A DNA stretch of 64,000 nt from Pectobacterium wasabiae CFBP 3304 (GTDB taxonomy: Bacteria > Pseudomonadota > Gammaproteobacteria > Enterobacterales > Enterobacteriaceae), in the NCBI RefSeq assembly GCF_001742185.1, contig NZ_CP015750.1, positions 1,302,001 to 1,366,000 of the forward strand, given 5' to 3'. The notes below the pieces were generated by a model, which was given only the letters and a program-made list of their open reading frames with translations, was not told the origin of the DNA and did not search any database. Position numbers and translations under genes: made by a program. Positions 19,687-29,922 of this stretch are shown here, piece after piece; within the stretch, counting starts at the first letter, position 1, and each line of letters opens with the position of its first letter.

Positions 19687-19854
19687 CTAAGGACGCATTG
19701 ACGGTTTCTTTTGCGGCGGCTGGTTCTCATTTTGCTGAGTCGTTGACGCGCCGGACTTGCTATCGGTTGGCATATAAAGCGGACCTTTCAGGCCGCAACC
19801 GAGTAAACTCACCACTGATAACGCCAGAAGAAGTGGGCGAAATGCGTTTTTCAT
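19687..19854 (-). CDS. lptM: LPS-assembly-associated lipoprotein LptM (YifL)
   Basis: Small lipoprotein of 55 residues. The N-terminal signal ends in the lipobox LLGC, and the mature part begins CGLKGPLYMP, the conserved segment of YifL/LptM, which assists LptD-LptE maturation in the outer membrane. The start at 19854 (MKNAFRPLLL) is preferred over an ATG six codons upstream because family members begin there. The C-terminal half is low-complexity, rich in Ser, Gln and Pro. It precedes dapF as in E. coli. Confidence 0.9.
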   Translation of the reverse strand: MKNAFRPLLLALSVVSLLGCGLKGPLYMPTDSKSGASTTQQNENQPPQKKPSMRP

Positions 19855-19931
19855 TACGTTAAGACCTGTCATTAATACTCGTATGCTCTCTATAATCGCA
19901 GGTGGATCATGAAAATCAATAGGAATCGAAA

Positions 19932-20252
19932 ATGAACGATAGCGAGTTCCACCAATTAGCCGACGAACTCATGCTTCAGTTGGAAGAAACGCTGGATCGG
20001 TTTGAGGGCGATGCTGACATCGATTACGAGATCAACGGCGGCGTAATGACGCTGAGTTTTGAGAACGGCAGCAAAATCGTGATTAATCGGCAGGAGCCAC
20101 TGCACCAAATCTGGTTAGCGACCAAAGCGGGTGGCTACCACTTCACCCTTCAGACGGAACGCTGGATATGCAATCGCAGCGGTGAAGACTTTCTCACATT
20201 GCTGTCATCCGCCTGCTCGGCGCAGGCCGGGGAAACCGTTCACTTCGAGTAA
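19932..20252 (+). CDS. cyaY: Bacterial frataxin CyaY
   Basis: Iron-binding protein that modulates IscS during iron-sulfur cluster assembly. It has 106 residues, with the acidic first helix [19 protein letters not shown] and the sheet segment [20 protein letters not shown] followed by [13 protein letters not shown], typical of frataxins. AGGAATCG precedes the ATG. It is divergent from lptM; in E. coli cyaA is the next gene, but here an MFS gene intervenes. Confidence 0.96.
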   Translation: MNDSEFHQLADELMLQLEETLDRFEGDADIDYEINGGVMTLSFENGSKIVINRQEPLHQIWLATKAGGYHFTLQTERWICNRSGEDFLTLLSSACSAQAGETVHFE

Positions 20253-20279
20253 CTGCCGCATTTCCAATGGCATCACAGT

Positions 20280-21452
20280 TCAGCGCCGCCCCAGAACGAT
20301 CGGCACCAGTACCAGCAACAACAGCATGCCAATACCGACCATATTCACCAGCGGCCAGCCGCTGGTTAGCGCCATCAGGCTACCAGCCGACAGAGACGCC
20401 AGTGCGTTAGGCAGGTAAATCAGCAGCGAGTTAATGCCCTGCAAGCGAGATTTATGCACGGAATGGGTAAAAGCATTCAGCATAAATGTCCCGCCGTTGA
20501 ACATAAACGCCCACCCGATGCCAAACAACATCAGCGCAAAAAGAAAGTGCCAGAACGTCAAACCACTCAGCGCGACCGCCACCCCCACCACGTTACAAGC
20601 CACGCCGATCGCCACAACCTGAACCGGCGTCAACCGTTTCGCTAGCAGCACTAATAGCAGTGCAGGCGCATACATCGCGACAAAATGCCATTGCAAAACC
20701 GTCGCGCTGTGGCCAACGGAAAAGTGGTGCTGGTGCATCGCCAACGGCACCGAGTTCATTAATAGCGTCATCACCACAAATCCTACGGAACAACTTACGG
20801 TTCCCAACACAAATGCCCGACTTTTCAGAATCGACGCCAGCGGTTCACTACGCTGAGCGCTGGCCGTAACCATCGACATCGGGGGCAGTTTGAGACCAAA
20901 CAGCAGCAATGATGTCACAATGGAGATAAACGCGGCGGCGATAAAACTGCCGAGAAACGGGTACGATGCCCAGAGTTGAGAAGATTGGCTAGCGGCAAAC
21001 GGACCGAGGAAGCCCCCCAAAATACCGCCGCTGATCACCCATGAGATTGCTCGATTTTTCTGCTGATTATCGATGAAAATTTCAGCAGCCGCGAAACGAT
21101 AATATTGGTTAAATGCGCAGGACATTCCCAGGACAAACGTCGAAAACACGAAGAGGGGGAAGCTATGTAGCACAATCGCTAGCGCCGCCAACAGCGCCCC
21201 TGACAACCCGAGCAGCGTGCCGATGATGAACGCATTACGCCTGCCATATTTTGTCATCAATGAGGAAACGGCGTAGATCATCAGCGCCGCGCCACACACC
21301 GTCGCGGTAATCGGTAGCGTGGTCAACAGAGGAACAGGCGTCATCGATACGCCAACCAGCGTAGAACACAGCGTCATCAGGGAAATAATACTGCCGGTCA
21401 GCCCTTGTCCGAGCGCCAGCAGTATCAGATTTCGGCGTTGCAACGAATCCAT
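20280..21452 (-). CDS. Major facilitator superfamily transporter
   Basis: Inner-membrane protein of 390 residues with about twelve hydrophobic segments and a central loop near 190-210. The inter-helix motif after the second segment, KYGRRNAFIIG near 69-79, fits the MFS signature. I do not recognise a close named family; substrate unknown. The ATG at 21452 has AAGGA seven bases upstream. It is inserted between cyaY and cyaA, convergent with cyaY and leaving only 27 bases, so it is an accessory insertion in a conserved neighbourhood. Confidence 0.8.
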   Translation of the reverse strand: MDSLQRRNLILLALGQGLTGSIISLMTLCSTLVGVSMTPVPLLTTLPITATVCGAALMIYAVSSLMTKYGRRNAFIIGTLLGLSGALLAALAIVLHSFPLFVFSTFVLGMSCAFNQYYRFAAAEIFIDNQQKNRAISWVISGGILGGFLGPFAASQSSQLWASYPFLGSFIAAAFISIVTSLLLFGLKLPPMSMVTASAQRSEPLASILKSRAFVLGTVSCSVGFVVMTLLMNSVPLAMHQHHFSVGHSATVLQWHFVAMYAPALLLVLLAKRLTPVQVVAIGVACNVVGVAVALSGLTFWHFLFALMLFGIGWAFMFNGGTFMLNAFTHSVHKSRLQGINSLLIYLPNALASLSAGSLMALTSGWPLVNMVGIGMLLLLVLVPIVLGRR

Positions 21453-21500
21453 CAATACATCCTTTTCTGAATGCGCTGAAAGCCGAGTATCAGGACGTGA

Positions 21501-24059
21501 CTATAAAATCTGTAGCCGCTGCTTCATCGTCATCACCTCATCCCCAACCACGGGCGTGATGCACAGATGAGAAAGCGCACTGCTGCGGAACGGGATGACC
21601 TGCGTGCGGCCGTCCAACTGTACAATTTGGTAGAACTGCGGCAGGTTGAAATTGATGAAGCTGGAACCATAAGTAAAGCGATCGTGCGAAGACGAATAGA
21701 AGCGGCTGACATCGCGCACCAGCTCTTCTTTGCTGCCTTCACAGTGGTGATACACTTCAACGCGATTTGACTCATCGAGAATATAGATATTAAAACCCTG
21801 ATTCTCTGTCACATCTTCAAAGAAAAATTGGATGATCCCTTCGCTGGCGACACCATCAACGACTGCCGGTAAATGCACATGGTTGGTTTCAACCTGAACC
21901 GGCTGGCCTTGCAGTTTGTTGTTGGAAATCGCGCCATAAAATTCGACCGCGTTTTCCAATTTCTGCACCGAGACACTCAACCGCTCAAAGAACAGGCCCC
22001 AGGTTTGTCCCGCCACTTTCACGGCTTTGAAGCGCCCTGGTTCTTGCTGACGCGTACTGGTCAGGCGCAGCTCAATGCATTCGGAGACCAACTGCTGCAC
22101 GCGGGTACGAATCAACCCACGCAGGTGCTGGCTGTAGCAGAACACTTCCAGTGATTCCGGCAACGCCGCATCCTGATGCATTTTGCCCAGAATGGTTTTT
22201 AACGCTTCCAACACCGCCTGCTCGCCGCTGAAATGCAGAGTACGGACTTCATTCCATGAGTTGCGATACAACAGATCGATGCTGCCGACCAGACACTGCT
22301 GCTGCTGGCCGAAGCTGAATACATCCAGATGGCGGAAATCGAAATGCACCACCTGATTACGGAAAGCCGCGGTCGGATCGTGTTCCAGATTAACGATAAT
22401 CGCCAGATGACGAATTTCACACGGGCTATACAGCGCCTTCGGCGTAGGTGCAGGCAAACGCAGTGGGAAATGGCCAGCCACATCGTCCACCAGCGCTTGC
22501 AGACGCGTGATGTCACACAGCTCGTTGCCTTTAATATACAGGCGCGTGCTTGGCGTCAGCAGACCATTAAAATAGGCCCATGCCACAAGCTTGTTCAGAT
22601 AGCGGTTATATTCCAGCGGCTGATGGCTGACGATCGCATCCATCGACGGAGCCTGATTATACAGATACCAGCCCGAACGATTCGCACGACCCGGCGGAAC
22701 ATAAATAAAGGTTAAATTCGGCTCCGATAAATCGGGCGAAATTTGTGGGTTCAGCAGGGTAACTTTACCCGGCAGCGCTTCAAACGCGGCATACAGTTTA
22801 CGGGTCAATACACCGATATCCTGCGGGCTTGCGCTGACGCTCAGATTATTGCGGCGGGCGAAGCGGATCAGGTTGCGATAGGTCTGCATCATCGCATCCA
22901 GCAGCTCATTATGCGCTTCGCGTACCTGTTCAATTTTCCAGTTAGCGCGGTTATCCAGCATCGCCAGATGCTCGTCGCTCCAGCCCCATTCCTGTACTAG
23001 TTGGCTCAGAATCTGGCGACGCCAGCCAACGCAGGCTTGTTCTCTGGAGAGCTTCTCACACACTTTTAAATAGAAACATCGACGCGCCAGATCGAGACGC
23101 GTGGGATCGTTGATCGCCGTCAGATAGTGCGTCACGCGATCCAACATCATGCAGTAAGGATCAAGGCCGAAAGAGACGATCTCGCCGTCATGCAGACGCT
23201 TTTTGATTTCTGTTGAAAGCAGGCTGGTATCCGGGTATTCCCAGGAATAGGCTTCCAGCAGCAGCGTCTTCAGCACGGCTTTATACGGGGAATCGATACT
23301 TTTATAGAGCTGCCAAAGGCTCGCACCAAAATACTCTTCCGCCGACAGCGTGCTTAATCCGCCTAAATCCATCCACTCGTTCGGTGCCAGCGCCCCCTGA
23401 GAGTACAGCGACAGCACATATTCATCGTAGTGGGATTCTTCTTCGACCGGCACCATATTCCACAGAATACGTTTACCCGCCATACGCACAGCGGTGCGGT
23501 AAAATTCGTCGAGCAGCAGGATGTGTTGCATGGTGCCGCAGTCTTCACCGCTCAGGCTACCGCTTTCATTGTGGCGGAAACGGCTTTCATCCATCAGGAA
23601 GAAGCTGACCTCAGCGCCCTGCGCCGCAGCCCACTGCTCCAGCAGCGTACATTTTTTCTGTAGGAGTTGACGCTCTTCGCTATCAAGCCAGGATTGGTGG
23701 CACACCCAGATATCGAGATCGGAGCTACAGCTCTGCCCGATAGACGAGGTGCTCCCCATTGAATAGATGCCCGTGATCGGCAGCTCGCCCTGCGGATGAG
23801 AACTGTCAAACTGACCCCAGCGCAACGCGATGCCATCAAGGTACTGTTGCTGCTTTTCATCAGGCGTGTGAGTGCAGATACCGTGAGGCACCTTGCCTTC
23901 AAGGTAGCCGGGCATCAACGGGTGATGATGATGTAATAAAATGGGCAGAAGACTGTAAACCTGCTGAAAAGCGGGCTTCATTGCTCCCAGAGCACGGTCA
24001 ACACGCAGTTGGTTGATCGCATCCAGTCTTTGCTTCAAAGTCTCGATGTAGAAGTACAA
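21501..24059 (-). CDS. cyaA: Class I adenylate cyclase
   Basis: Makes cyclic AMP, the CRP ligand. The 852 residues match E. coli CyaA: catalytic N-terminal half with the nucleotidyltransferase motif [17 protein letters not shown] (GS at 102-103, Asp114 and Asp116), and a glucose-responsive C-terminal half containing [19 protein letters not shown]. Translation starts at TTG (24059), the weak UUG start known for enterobacterial cyaA. The last 20 or so residues diverge from E. coli. A CRP site lies about 100 bases upstream, fitting negative autoregulation. Confidence 0.96.
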   Translation of the reverse strand: MYFYIETLKQRLDAINQLRVDRALGAMKPAFQQVYSLLPILLHHHHPLMPGYLEGKVPHGICTHTPDEKQQQYLDGIALRWGQFDSSHPQGELPITGIYSMGSTSSIGQSCSSDLDIWVCHQSWLDSEERQLLQKKCTLLEQWAAAQGAEVSFFLMDESRFRHNESGSLSGEDCGTMQHILLLDEFYRTAVRMAGKRILWNMVPVEEESHYDEYVLSLYSQGALAPNEWMDLGGLSTLSAEEYFGASLWQLYKSIDSPYKAVLKTLLLEAYSWEYPDTSLLSTEIKKRLHDGEIVSFGLDPYCMMLDRVTHYLTAINDPTRLDLARRCFYLKVCEKLSREQACVGWRRQILSQLVQEWGWSDEHLAMLDNRANWKIEQVREAHNELLDAMMQTYRNLIRFARRNNLSVSASPQDIGVLTRKLYAAFEALPGKVTLLNPQISPDLSEPNLTFIYVPPGRANRSGWYLYNQAPSMDAIVSHQPLEYNRYLNKLVAWAYFNGLLTPSTRLYIKGNELCDITRLQALVDDVAGHFPLRLPAPTPKALYSPCEIRHLAIIVNLEHDPTAAFRNQVVHFDFRHLDVFSFGQQQQCLVGSIDLLYRNSWNEVRTLHFSGEQAVLEALKTILGKMHQDAALPESLEVFCYSQHLRGLIRTRVQQLVSECIELRLTSTRQQEPGRFKAVKVAGQTWGLFFERLSVSVQKLENAVEFYGAISNNKLQGQPVQVETNHVHLPAVVDGVASEGIIQFFFEDVTENQGFNIYILDESNRVEVYHHCEGSKEELVRDVSRFYSSSHDRFTYGSSFINFNLPQFYQIVQLDGRTQVIPFRSSALSHLCITPVVGDEVMTMKQRLQIL

Positions 24060-24158
24060 GACGCTTCGCCTGATTTATCCCAGTGCCTAGAAAAACCCCG
24101 TGTTCCAAACTCGCCAATGATAAAATTAGAAGAATGTTTGGCGAATTATTGCTGGAAA

Positions 24159-24174
24159 CGTGATCAATTTAACA
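24159..24174 (-). promoter_or_regulatory. CRP site in the cyaA promoter
   Basis: The minus strand reads TGTTAAATTGATCACG inside AGGTGTTAAATTGATCACGT, which fits the CRP dyad and, as I remember it, is the same sequence found over the E. coli cyaA P2 promoter, where CRP represses. It lies about 100 bases before the cyaA start. Confidence 0.7.
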
Positions 24175-24273
24175 CCTTGCTGATTGGGCGTAAAGAAAGT
24201 AAAGAAAGTTAGACTTATCTATCTTGCTTTATTGAGAATTTCTCTACCCGACTGCATCAGCCCGGCTTCCTTA

Positions 24274-24546
24274 CTCGTCATACTTCAAGTTACATGTGCG
24301 TTGGCTGCGCTACTCGGTACACTTACGTGCACCTCGCCCCGTTGGGGCCGCTGCCAGCAGCGTTCAAATCTGCCTTTGGCAGATTTGTCACTCACCCGAA
24401 TCACTTACTTGTGTAAGCTCATCGGGACTCCTTCGCTTGCCGCGTTATTCGGCCTTATGGCCTCACCCCTACGGGGTCAGCGCAAGCGCTGTTCAAAAAC
24501 GCCTTGCCGTTTTTGTCCTGAAACTCGAATTATTTAGAGTATATCT
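24274..24546. repeat. Enlarged ERIC element between cyaA and hemC
   Basis: The ends CGTCATACTTCAAGTTACAT and AACTCGAATTATTTAGAGTA, and the inner ACTTACTTGTGTAAGCTC, match the ERIC consensus read in reverse. At about 270 bases it is twice the 127-base standard length because of two internal insertions: about 24314-24391 and about 24446-24519. Each insertion ends in a hairpin (CAAATCTGCC/GGCAGATTTG; AAAAACG/CGTTTTT) followed by TC or TCCTG. It fills most of the 604-base gap between the divergent genes; no ORF in it is credible. Confidence 0.85.
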
Positions 24547-24663
24547 AGATTTGCGGCACCCGAATTTCAGACCGTTTTAAAGGCGCGCCGCTAATGCCCA
24601 CAACCTGACACCAACGCACCATCAGTGATACGATGGCGGAAAATGATAAAAACGGTATCAAGC

Positions 24664-25605
24664 ATGTTAGCCAATATTATTAGAATTGCCACCCGACAAA
24701 GCCCGCTGGCCTTATGGCAAGCACGATATGTTCAGCAGCGTTTGAACCATCTCTACCCCGATTTATCCGTGGAGCTGGTGCCGATGGTGACCCGCGGTGA
24801 CATCATTCTGGATACGCCACTGGCAAAGGTTGGCGGTAAGGGATTGTTTGTTAAAGAGCTGGAATTAGCACTGCTCGAAGGACGCGCCGATATCGCCGTT
24901 CATTCCATGAAAGATGTGCCTGTCGAGTTTCCCGATGGCCTTGGCCTGACCACCATTTGTGAACGTGACGACCCGCGCGACGCTTTTGTTTCCAATCATT
25001 ACGACAGCCTCGACCAATTACCGGAGGGCAGTTGTGTCGGTACCTCCAGCCTGCGCCGCCAGTGCCAACTGCGCGCCCGACGTCCCGATCTGGTGATTCG
25101 TGATTTGCGCGGCAATGTCGGAACGCGTCTGTCAAAACTGGACAACGGCGAGTATGACGCCATTATTCTTGCCGTCGCGGGTCTGAAACGCCTCGGCCTT
25201 GAAGACCGTATCCGCAGTGCGTTAAGCCCAGAAGCGTCTCTGCCTGCCGTCGGACAAGGCGCTATCGGCATCGAATGCCGTTTGGATGACGATCGCATCC
25301 GCCAACTTCTTGCTCCACTCAATCATACCGATACTGCCGCCCGCGTACTGGCTGAACGCGCGATGAATGTGCGCCTTGAAGGCGGTTGTCAGGTGCCGAT
25401 TGGCAGCTACGCCGAGCTGGAAGGCGATACGTTGTGGTTACGTGCGCTGGTTGGCGCACCGGATGGTAGCCAGATGATTGTTGGTGAACGTAAAGGAAAC
25501 GTCGTTGACGCTGAAAAAATTGGCATTGCACTGGCTGAAGAGCTGTTAGCGAAAGGAGCCAGCACAATCCTTCAGGCCGTTTACCAAGGATCAAGCCCAT
25601 CATGA
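24664..25605 (+). CDS. hemC: Porphobilinogen deaminase
   Basis: Polymerises four porphobilinogens to hydroxymethylbilane in heme synthesis. The 313 residues begin [20 protein letters not shown], which sets the start at 24664 rather than 39 bases upstream. Substrate-binding arginines lie in [18 protein letters not shown] and [14 protein letters not shown], and the dipyrromethane cofactor cysteine in [12 protein letters not shown] near residue 242. The stop overlaps the hemD start as ATGA. Confidence 0.97.
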   Translation: MLANIIRIATRQSPLALWQARYVQQRLNHLYPDLSVELVPMVTRGDIILDTPLAKVGGKGLFVKELELALLEGRADIAVHSMKDVPVEFPDGLGLTTICERDDPRDAFVSNHYDSLDQLPEGSCVGTSSLRRQCQLRARRPDLVIRDLRGNVGTRLSKLDNGEYDAIILAVAGLKRLGLEDRIRSALSPEASLPAVGQGAIGIECRLDDDRIRQLLAPLNHTDTAARVLAERAMNVRLEGGCQVPIGSYAELEGDTLWLRALVGAPDGSQMIVGERKGNVVDAEKIGIALAEELLAKGASTILQAVYQGSSPS

Positions 25606-26342
25606 CGATTCTGGTTACCCGTCCGTCACCTACTGGCGAACAACTGGTGACCCGTTTAAGAAAGCTCGGCTATCACGCCTGGCACAGCCCGCTGATCGAG
25701 TTTTCGCCGGGACGAGAACTCGCGGGTCTGCCTGCACAATTACAGGCGCTGCACGCCGACGACCTGGTGTTTGCGCTCTCACAACACGCGATTCATTACG
25801 CCGATCCCATACTGACGCGCACGGGCACAAGCTGGCCGGCCCACCTTGCTTATTATGCCATTGGCCGCACGACGGCACTGGCGTTACATAAAATCAGCGC
25901 ACACCCTGTCACCTATCCGCCTGAACGTGAAACCAGCGAAACGCTATTGCAACTCCCTGAGTTACAAGATGTTGCAGGGAAACGAGCGCTATTACTGCGC
26001 GGCAACGGCGGAAGGGAGCTACTGGGAGAAACGTTGACTGAGCGGGGCGCACAGGTAACCTACTGTGAATGCTATCAGCGCCGAGATGTTCACTATGATG
26101 GCTCGGAACAAAGCCGCCACTGGCAGCAAATAGGCATCGACAAACTGGTGATTACCAGCGGAGAAATGCTACAACGGATCTATACTTTAGTACCTGATTA
26201 CTATCGGGCTTCCTGGTTACTTGGCTGCCAGTTGATCGTCGTTAGCGAACGACTGGCAGAACAGGCGCGTCAGCTCGGCTGGCATGATATCCGGATCGCC
26301 GATAACGCCGATAACGATGCGCTCGTGCGCGCACTACAATAA
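25602..26342 (+). CDS. hemD: Uroporphyrinogen-III synthase
   Basis: Cyclises hydroxymethylbilane with inversion of ring D. It has 246 residues, as in E. coli, opening with [20 protein letters not shown] and containing [15 protein letters not shown] near 128 and the [12 protein letters not shown] segment near 184 shared by the family. The sequence family is poorly conserved overall, so the operon position directly after hemC, with a four-base overlap, strengthens the call. Confidence 0.95.
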   Translation: MTILVTRPSPTGEQLVTRLRKLGYHAWHSPLIEFSPGRELAGLPAQLQALHADDLVFALSQHAIHYADPILTRTGTSWPAHLAYYAIGRTTALALHKISAHPVTYPPERETSETLLQLPELQDVAGKRALLLRGNGGRELLGETLTERGAQVTYCECYQRRDVHYDGSEQSRHWQQIGIDKLVITSGEMLQRIYTLVPDYYRASWLLGCQLIVVSERLAEQARQLGWHDIRIADNADNDALVRALQ

Positions 26343-26365
26343 ACCTGATCATGGGATGTACCATT

Positions 26366-27490
26366 ATGACGGAACACCATACCCCCACAGCTCCATCCGA
26401 CAAGGTTGCTGAACGGGTTGAACCCGCTCATCAGCAGCAAGATCCCGTACCGCAGCCCAAGCGCAGTGGTGCCGTGCTAGGGACGATCGCCATCGTGATT
26501 GCGCTGGCAATAGGCGCTGGCTTGTATTATCACGGCCACCAACAGGCACAACGGGAAACCGCTTCGCTTCAACGTCTGGAATCACAGCTAAACGCCTTGC
26601 AACAGCAGCACAAGCAGGAACAACAGCAGTGGCTGGACGCTCAACAGCAGCAAAGCAAAGCACAGGACACCGCCACACAACGCATTGATGCGCTAACGCG
26701 TCAATCAGATGCGTTGCGCGATAAGCTGGCGGCGCTTTCCAGCCATGACACCAATTCCTGGCTAATCGCTCAGGCAGATTTTCTGGTAAAACTGGCAGGA
26801 CGTAAGCTGTGGAGCGATAAAGACGTCACCACCGCAGGCGCATTGCTGAAAAGCGCAGATGCCAGCCTGGCGGAAATGAACGATCCCAGCCTGATAGAGA
26901 TTCGCCGCGCGTTGACCCACGATATCGGGGCGCTGGCTGGCGTTAGCCAGGTTGATTTTGACGGCATCATCCTGAAAGTAAACCAGCTCACCGACCAGTT
27001 GGACAACTTGCAACTCGCGGACAACAACGCCGATGAAGCACCGATGGACGCTAACAGCACCGAGCTATCCGCTTCGTTGAGTGAGTGGCGTCAAAATTTG
27101 AGCAAAAGCTGGCACAATTTCATGGCTGATTTCATCACCATTCGCCGCCGTGACAGCGCCGCTGAACCACTGCTGGCACCGAATCAGGATGTGTATCTGC
27201 GTGAGAATATCCGTTCACGTCTGTTGGTTGCCGCACAGGCCATTCCTCGTCACCAGAATGAAGTGTACAAACAGTCACTGGAAACGGCAGCAACCTGGGT
27301 TCGCGCCTACTTCAATACCACCGACCCCACGACGCAGGCCTTTTTGGATCAGCTCGATGCCTTAAGCCAACAGTCGGTTTCACTCGATGTCCCAGCCGAG
27401 TTACAGAGTCAGGCGCTGTTGGAAAAATTGATGCAAACGCGCGTTCGTAACCTACTGGCTCAGGCGCCAGCCACACAGCAGGGAGAGTGA
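26366..27490 (+). CDS. hemX: HemX, membrane protein of the hemCDXY operon
   Basis: Inner-membrane protein of 374 residues with one transmembrane segment (about 35-55) after a short cytoplasmic tail. A Gln-rich coiled coil spans about 65-120, and a periplasmic domain follows. Although long listed as a uroporphyrinogen methyltransferase, it lacks that fold; its role is unclear. The start at 26366 ([10 protein letters not shown]) follows homologues; a frame extension of five codons is possible. It sits 23 bases after hemD, and its stop precedes hemY by two bases. Confidence 0.9.
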   Translation: MTEHHTPTAPSDKVAERVEPAHQQQDPVPQPKRSGAVLGTIAIVIALAIGAGLYYHGHQQAQRETASLQRLESQLNALQQQHKQEQQQWLDAQQQQSKAQDTATQRIDALTRQSDALRDKLAALSSHDTNSWLIAQADFLVKLAGRKLWSDKDVTTAGALLKSADASLAEMNDPSLIEIRRALTHDIGALAGVSQVDFDGIILKVNQLTDQLDNLQLADNNADEAPMDANSTELSASLSEWRQNLSKSWHNFMADFITIRRRDSAAEPLLAPNQDVYLRENIRSRLLVAAQAIPRHQNEVYKQSLETAATWVRAYFNTTDPTTQAFLDQLDALSQQSVSLDVPAELQSQALLEKLMQTRVRNLLAQAPATQQGE

Positions 27491-27492
27491 GC

Positions 27493-28686
27493 ATGTTGAA
27501 GGTCTTATTGCTGTTCCTGATCCTGGTCGCAGGCGTTGTAATCGGCCCGATCGTCGCAGGTCACCAAGGTTACGTTCTGATTCAGACGGATGACTATGAC
27601 ATTCGGACCAGCGTGACCGCTCTGGTTATTATGCTGGTGCTGTTTTTCCTCGCTTTTCTGGCGGTGGAGTGGCTGCTGCGCCGTATCTTTCGCACCGGCT
27701 CCCGCACGCGCGGCTGGTTCCTCGGCCGTAAACGCAGCCGTGCCAGAAAACAAACCAAAGCCGCGCTGCTCAAGCTGGCCGAAGGGGATTATTTACAGGT
27801 AGAGAAACTGCTAACTCGCAATGCCGATCATGCCGAGCAGCCCGTGGTTAACTATCTTCTGGCAGCCGAGGCCGCCCAGCAGCGCGGTGACGAATTCCGC
27901 ACCAAGCAATATCTGGAGCGTGCCGCCGAAGTGGCAGATACCGATCAGCTCCCGGTAGATATTACGCGCGTGCGTATTCAGCTAGCGCGCAATGAAGATC
28001 ATGCTGCACGTCACGGCGTAGACAAATTGCTGGAAGTCGCACCTCGCCACCCTGAAGTACTGCGTTTAGCGGAACAAGCTTTCCTGCGCACTCACGCCTA
28101 TAGCGCACTGCTGGATATTCTGCCTGTGATGCGCAAGATCAATCTGTATCCTGAAGCGCGTTTGCTGGATCTACAGCAGCAGGCCTATATCGGCCTGATG
28201 AACCAGGCGATGGCGGATGGTGGCAGCGAAGGACTGAAATCATGGTGGAATAATCAGAGCCGCAAAGTGCGTCATGAGATCCCACTTCAGATCGCGATGG
28301 CTGAGCATTTGATCGAGTGTGACGATCATGATACTGCCCAGAAGATCATTCTCGATGGTCTCAAACGTCAATATGACGAGCGTTTGATCCTGCTGATGCC
28401 ACGTCTCAAAGCCGGTAATCCAGAACAACTGGAAAAAATGCTGTATCAGTACATCAAGCAGCAGGGTGCAACACCGCTGTTAAACAGCACGTTAGGCCAG
28501 TTGCTGATGAAACATGGCGAATGGCAGCAGGCCAGTGATGCCTTCCGCACTGCATTAGAACAGCGACCAGACGCTTATGATTATGCCTGGCGTGCCGATG
28601 CGCTGGAACGGCTACATCTGCCGGATGAAGCGGCGCAAATGCGGCACGAAGGGCTATTGCTCACGCTACAACAATCAGCCCACTAA
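27493..28686 (+). CDS. hemY: HemY, TPR-containing membrane protein
   Basis: Inner-membrane protein of 397 residues with two N-terminal hydrophobic segments (about 1-20 and 40-60), the conserved RRIFRTGSRTRGWFLGRKR linker, then tetratricopeptide-like helices. It is unrelated to the protoporphyrinogen oxidase also called HemY in Gram-positive bacteria; its exact role in heme synthesis is unresolved. GGGAGAG lies five bases before the ATG at 27493. It ends the operon, followed by a terminator. Confidence 0.92.
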   Translation: MLKVLLLFLILVAGVVIGPIVAGHQGYVLIQTDDYDIRTSVTALVIMLVLFFLAFLAVEWLLRRIFRTGSRTRGWFLGRKRSRARKQTKAALLKLAEGDYLQVEKLLTRNADHAEQPVVNYLLAAEAAQQRGDEFRTKQYLERAAEVADTDQLPVDITRVRIQLARNEDHAARHGVDKLLEVAPRHPEVLRLAEQAFLRTHAYSALLDILPVMRKINLYPEARLLDLQQQAYIGLMNQAMADGGSEGLKSWWNNQSRKVRHEIPLQIAMAEHLIECDDHDTAQKIILDGLKRQYDERLILLMPRLKAGNPEQLEKMLYQYIKQQGATPLLNSTLGQLLMKHGEWQQASDAFRTALEQRPDAYDYAWRADALERLHLPDEAAQMRHEGLLLTLQQSAH

Positions 28687-28706
28687 CTACGGCATAATCC
28701 CTTCAT

Positions 28707-28740
28707 AAGGCTCCTTCTTTGGGGCCTTATTATTTTTTAT
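28707..28740 (+). terminator. Terminator of the hemCDXY operon
   Basis: AAGGCTCC and GGGGCCTT pair with one G-T wobble around a six-base loop, followed by ATTATTTTTT, 20 bases after the hemY stop. Confidence 0.8.
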
Positions 28741-28780
28741 GTCTCGATAGCAGGCCGTGGCCAAGCATTTTCATCAGACG

Positions 28781-28813
28781 AAAAAAAACGCTTACCGATA
28801 AACGGTAAGCGTT
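28781..28813 (-). terminator. Minus-strand intrinsic terminator
   Basis: AACGCTTACCG and CGGTAAGCGTT form a perfect 11-base stem with a five-base loop, and eight A residues on the left read as a T run on the minus strand. It would end a minus-strand transcript, although the only candidate there is the degraded frame at 28850-29002. Confidence 0.75.
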
Positions 28814-28849
28814 GAAAATATCAGGTCTGTCAGACAACAGAATGGTGCC

Positions 28850-29002
28850 TCACTCAACGTTATGTCCGGAAAGCCCGATGGAGATTTGCATCTTCATCTG
28901 GAGTTGGACGATAGGCACCTCAAATTGGCTCTGCGTCATTCCCAGGATTATGAAGCCGAAGCAAGCATAGAAGGTGGAATGAGCATCTACCCGCTTATTT
29001 AA
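28850..29002 (-). pseudogene. Possible C-terminal remnant of a GNAT acetyltransferase
   Basis: A minus-strand frame of about 50 codons reads HSTFYACFGFIILGMTQSQF and then EVPIVQLQMKM before a stop. The FYxxFGF pattern followed by a short beta strand is typical of the last third of GNAT acetyltransferases. No N-terminal domain or start is present upstream, where the DNA becomes AT-rich. A perfect terminator stands just after the stop. The fragment is short, so this is a suggestion only. Confidence 0.35.
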
Positions 29003-29271
29003 GCATAAATTATGCCAACATGCATAATTTTATTATTAACGCTTCATAAAATCATGATAACCAGCTAATAATAAATACTATTTTTATTTATTGGCGGGAA
29101 GAAAGGTCAAGACACTGTCGGCGACAAAAACGAGATCGGGCTCACAAAAACTGTCGCCATTCAGAGACGAATTTATCAAATAAAATATTAATCATTATTA
29201 ATCAATAAATTAAATGTCTCTTTTTTGAGACATCAAGTACCCCCAAGTGTCGTGTTTTTCCGACAGTTCTA
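29003..29271. other. AT-rich spacer without recognised genes
   Basis: Strongly AT-rich DNA between the acetyltransferase remnant and the GntR regulator. It includes a small hairpin ATGTCTC/GAGACAT with a six-T loop at 29214-29233. No credible coding frame, tRNA or known repeat is visible; together with the terminators to its left it marks the edge between the conserved hem block and the accessory region. Confidence 0.5.
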
Positions 29272-29922
29272 TCAAAGTTGCTGATTCAACATGCTTAACC
29301 GAGCGCGGTAGCCATTACGAATATGCTGGCAGGCCGCTTCTTGTGCCGCATCCTTATCACGCCGTACTAATGCTTCCACAATCGCCTGGTGTTCACGCCT
29401 CGCCTCTTCGGTACGCTCCGGCGACTCATAGGTAGTTCCGCGCAGTAGCGACAGATGAATACGCAAGTTTTCCAGCATTTCATTTAGATACGGATTATGG
29501 GTTGCTCGATAAATCTGCCGGTGAAAAAGACGATTGTGATCGTGCAATTGCCGACTGTCAGTAAGCGTTTTCTCCACGTTAACCATATCCTGCAACAGCT
29601 CCAGTTCTTCCGTTGAAGCCGATGCCACGGCCAGTTCCATCGCCAACCGTTCCAACCCTTCACGCACGGCGAAAAGCTGACGCAGTCGCTCATAGCTGAT
29701 CTGAGCAATCATCAGCCCGCGCTGAGGGCCCGGTTCCACCAATCCCAGCGCTTCAAGCCGGTGCAGCGCCTCACGAATCGGCGTGCGGCTGAGCCCAAAT
29801 TGCTGTGCCAACCGTGTTTCCTGCAAACGTTCGCCAGGCAACAGTTCACCTTTCTCGATTGCGCGAATCAGTATCTCGAACGGCGACAACGCCAGCTCTT
29901 TGTCGTTAAGTGTTAAGTTCAT
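29272..29922 (-). CDS. GntR-family (FCD subfamily) transcriptional regulator
   Basis: A 216-residue DNA-binding regulator. The winged helix-turn-helix is LAQQFGLSRTPIREALHRLE near residues 43-62, then EALGLVEP, followed by an all-helical FCD ligand domain with the metal/ligand-type HNRLFHRQIYRATHNPYL near 138-155 and the C-terminal REHQAIVEALVRRD. It is divergent from the MmgE/PrpD genes. TGTATACA palindromes, the usual FCD operator form, lie in front of both downstream units, so it probably controls them in response to their substrate. Confidence 0.88.
   Translation of the reverse strand: MNLTLNDKELALSPFEILIRAIEKGELLPGERLQETRLAQQFGLSRTPIREALHRLEALGLVEPGPQRGLMIAQISYERLRQLFAVREGLERLAMELAVASASTEELELLQDMVNVEKTLTDSRQLHDHNRLFHRQIYRATHNPYLNEMLENLRIHLSLLRGTTYESPERTEEARREHQAIVEALVRRDKDAAQEAACQHIRNGYRARLSMLNQQL

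Noticed and set aside
24184..24580. Overlapping 94-117 codon frames between cyaA and hemC
   Set aside because: They lie within an ERIC element with palindromic insertions and encode no recognisable protein.
26366..27490. Uroporphyrinogen-III C-methyltransferase as product of hemX
   Set aside because: The protein has a single membrane segment and Gln-rich coiled coil, with no methyltransferase motifs; the old label is misleading.
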